A stretch of DNA of 64,000 nt from Apostichopus japonicus (Eukaryota > Echinodermata > Holothuroidea > Aspidochirotida > Stichopodidae): contig NC_092582.1 of the NCBI RefSeq assembly GCF_037975245.1, forward strand, positions 3,101,001-3,165,000, in the 5' to 3' direction. A program made the translations under genes and the position numbers. Within the stretch, counting starts at the first letter, position 1. Every line of letters begins with the position of its first letter. Shown in pieces: positions 61,266-64,000 of the stretch. The notes below the pieces were generated by a model. It made no database searches and was not told the DNA's origin. It was given only the letters and a program-made list of their open reading frames with translations.

Positions 61266-64000
61266 TTGTGATCTGCTATTTTCAAGTTCTTGGGCCGGTA
61301 TATGTATATATATGACAGAAATATTTCTTTTTCTGCTGGCGTGAGAGATCTGAAAAATCTGAAAATGTAGCAGTTCTCAATTAGAGCATACTTGTCATTA
61401 ATTGATGCCATCTCAATTCAAGAACCATAATGTGTCAGGGATTGAAAGCTTTAAAACTGTATTATTTGCCACATTTTGAATCATTTACTGATTCGCTTTT
61501 AGCATGTGATTAACAGTTATATACAGTGACACACTGTAGCCTTGATGGTAGACCGAGGTCAGCAACAACTGACACTCGGTCATACTGACAGGAACCAATT
61601 AGAAATGGACACCTTTCTGACCAACAGTAAACACAGTAAACACTGAATGACCATCAGTAGCAACCCTTTTTAATGACGGTCGCCATGGTCGCATTGGCGA
61701 CCACAATTCTCGGCTGGCGATGAGAATTTCTGGAAAAATTAATGCTAGTCGCCAGACCTATAATACTGTTGGCGATCAGTATTTGCAACTGAAAATTTCA
61801 CCATGATGAATTTAAATTGTCACGAAACTGTTCAAAATTTTAAAATGACAAGTTAGAGTAGCAATATTTTGTGATAAAATGAAAAGAGATTTAATCTGTC
61901 TTACAATCTTTAAAAAGTTTAACTTACAAAACTGTCAATGTTATGAAACAAACTACGTTCGGCAAAGCCCCGTTTCAAGACTGCCTAACAATGAACAGCG
62001 TGCACTATACGTACATCAGTTTACAACTGCAGTGTTTAACCCTGGTAGGCTACATGTGCAGCAAATGTTACCAGGTACCTTGTCAAGCAAGTTGCAACCC
62101 CCTGTTTGTTAACACTTTTGGCACGTTTCCAAAAAAACTTTTCATGGAGTAAACTATTTTGGCTCCGCTCTAGAATTAATTAGGTCGGTCAGTAAAGGAT
62201 CGGTAAAGTTATGCGAAATATTATCTTAGACGTTTAAGAAAAGTAGGTAAATATCCCCGTAACATGAAGGTAAGTAGAACACACCTCAAGCCAACCGACT
62301 CCTCCGCATGAACAAAACATTCTTTTCCCCATGATACACGAGGCACAGTCTATACCATACAGACATAGCACGATATCATGGCCCCGATAGCTACGGTATG
62401 GTCATATTTATAAAAGTAAACCTTGCAATTCCATATTTTAGGCCACTTGGCATGATTAACTAAATGCTAAATATTGTTTCCATGTCCTTGTAGAGAACGT
62501 CAACTTCGCAAAATACAATTTATAGTTGTGTTTTTGTTGTTACGTGAGATCCGTAACCGACGAAGTGGTTAGGCTATTTACTATACACTTAACTGTGGTA
62601 GGATAATAATTTTTCTTTTTTTTGTGGAAATTCTAGAAATACTTTCTTTTTCCCCCGCTTAACACCAGATGTGGTCTTATGGTTAATTCATAAATGGGTG
62701 TACTAGAGCCTTGTTTACATGACATTTGTTGCATTTAGCACGATATGCCAGTTTCGCGTGAATTTTTCGAAAGTATTTTGCTCGATCTCTCGTAAAATTT
62801 GAAAGGTGTACCAACTTACTTTTCGTACACAATTGGTAATTTCTCTACTGGTTTTCAGAGTTTTATTCTCTATACAGTGAATGTTGTAAAAGATGGGTTT
62901 TAACGAAGGTCAAAAGTCAGTAAATGAAGTTGATAAACTTGATTTCTTTTCAACTTTCTTAACCATGGAATGCTTGAATAACATTTACACATAAAACGGA
63001 GAAAGGATAATTGCATTTTTTCCCCACATTTATATCAAATTTCTTTCACAAGAAGTTATCGTCATTTGTTCAATCCTCAAAAAATATCGCCTTGAAAAAA
63101 AATTATCGCGATAATAATAATTTTTCGATACATCGCCCAACCCTATTATCCTATACGTCTTTATACGATTCTGTGCGTGTACACATGTACAGTCTAGAGC
63201 TACTCGATGTTGAGCCTAGGCCTAGTGTTTTTGTACTAATATTTAGCATATCAAAGTGGCGATCACATTTTCATTCTGGGCGACCAGAATTTGGGAAAAA
63301 TTTAGATCTAGTCGCCACAGGATTTTCCTCCTGGCGACCTCATTCACTGGGGAATTAAAAAGGGTTGATCAGTAGAGAAGAATTCTACACAATTTTAACT
63401 TTTTAACATGACTTAATTTAGCTAGGACAGTGAAAATGGCAACCGACCAACAATCCATCCTGTGTACATTCCTGCTCATGATCGTAATCAGTGCTTGATT
63501 GGCAAACCTTTTCACAAATGGAATCAACCATATAGGACGGTGCCTTCATTAAATTAATCCCAAGGTAAACGTTCAAATGTCTTCATTTAATTAAGTTAGA
63601 ACATCTTTGTTAATTAATATGTAAGTAAATAAAATACTCTTCATATTTGGTAAAGGAATTTTTCTTACATTATGTAAAGGCTGCTGTTTAGAATAGGGTT
63701 AAGTAATGTATGTGGCCAGTCCATTTAAAGATTTACTTTGTAGTTGGGCTTGATATTCTACATGGGAGACATGGAATAAAATGTTTGACAAGCTTCTGTA
63801 GGGACCAATGAATTCACACTAAATATTTGGATCGTGCAGTGATTGAAGTTTAATAACAATACCAACATATCTACAGCCTACATTCATTGGATAGATATAC
63901 AGCTCCATGTAGTCTGTGATATACAGAGGGTAGGCTTTCAAAGTGTTGTACTTCTCATTTTAGGGATGAAAGTGTCAACTAGAGCACCAAAAGGTGCAGT
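61266..64000. repeat. Segmental duplication unit C (truncated by window edge)
   Basis: Starts at the third copy of caagttcttggg and is collinear with unit B 54056-55094, apart from a transposon at 61661-63367. The window ends before the position of a third receptor gene. Confidence 0.85.
61661..63367. mobile_element. Non-autonomous DNA transposon, 1.7 kb, hAT-like
   Basis: Perfect 14-base terminal inverted repeats (caacccttttt-aat and att-aaaaagggttg), flanked by a perfect 8-base duplication atcagtag (61653-61660 and 63368-63375). Unit B has the single uninterrupted site (ccatcagtagagaag near 54470). Inverted subterminal ggcgacc/ggtcgcc motifs lie at both ends. No transposase domain was recognised. 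8-base TSD and CA-start TIRs fit hAT. Confidence 0.92.

Noticed and set aside
61879-63358. ORFs within the 1.7-kb hAT-like element as transposase
   Set aside because: Short, no hAT dimerisation or BED-type features; the element looks non-autonomous.
1-64000. CRISPR arrays, operons or bacterial features
   Set aside because: Spliced genes, SINEs and poly(A) signals show eukaryotic DNA. The tandem repeats have no unique spacers.

Overview
This is animal genomic DNA: AT-rich, intron-rich, full of short tandem repeats, tRNA-derived SINEs and small inverted-repeat transposons. The protein content (a secreted C-type lectin, immunoglobulin-superfamily receptors, a Death-domain exon, a diverged UTP6) suggests a marine invertebrate deuterostome, perhaps an echinoderm such as a sea cucumber. 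That placement is inference and no taxon is proven. Almost all exons below were read by eye from splice signals, reading phase and remembered family resemblance.
Layout. (1) 1-20.8 kb is gene-poor. It opens with a plus-strand exon resembling a Death domain (53-330) and a decayed copy of its second half (1970-2098). It also has a likely first coding exon of an unrecognised minus-strand gene (14107-14209), a few weak candidate exons, two copies of a long-TIR MITE in opposite orientation, SINE pieces and a 190-bp tandem repeat. (2) 20.8-50.7 kb carries the 3' half of a minus-strand gene that I identify as UTP6 (U3 snoRNA-associated protein 6, HAT-repeat subunit of the small-subunit processome). 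Ten exons join in one unbroken frame of about 340 codons to a stop at 20839. Its introns hold a 27-bp minisatellite of about 49 units, a 50-bp minisatellite grown out of an exon/splice-donor junction, SINEs, and a hammerhead-ribozyme-like motif typical of Penelope-like retroelements. (3) A complete five-exon plus-strand C-type lectin gene (38112-46972, about 210 aa, signal peptide, Thr/Ser-rich linker, one CTLD) lies nested in the 17-kb UTP6 intron. (4) 49.56-64 kb is a tandem segmental duplication: units A, B and the start of C. A and B each carry one intronless plus-strand gene for a three-Ig-domain, single-pass membrane receptor of about 557 aa with tyrosine signalling motifs. The duplicated unit also contains a UTP6 exon, intact in A and frameshifted in B. 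A and B/C differ by a 2.3-kb deletion, a 101-bp array (2 versus 10 copies) and two DNA-transposon insertions whose empty sites are visible in the paralogous units.
Functional picture: a housekeeping ribosome-biogenesis gene whose introns and flank host immune-type genes on the opposite strand, with the receptor locus expanding by tandem duplication. The 5' part of UTP6, and probably a third receptor gene, lie beyond the right edge.
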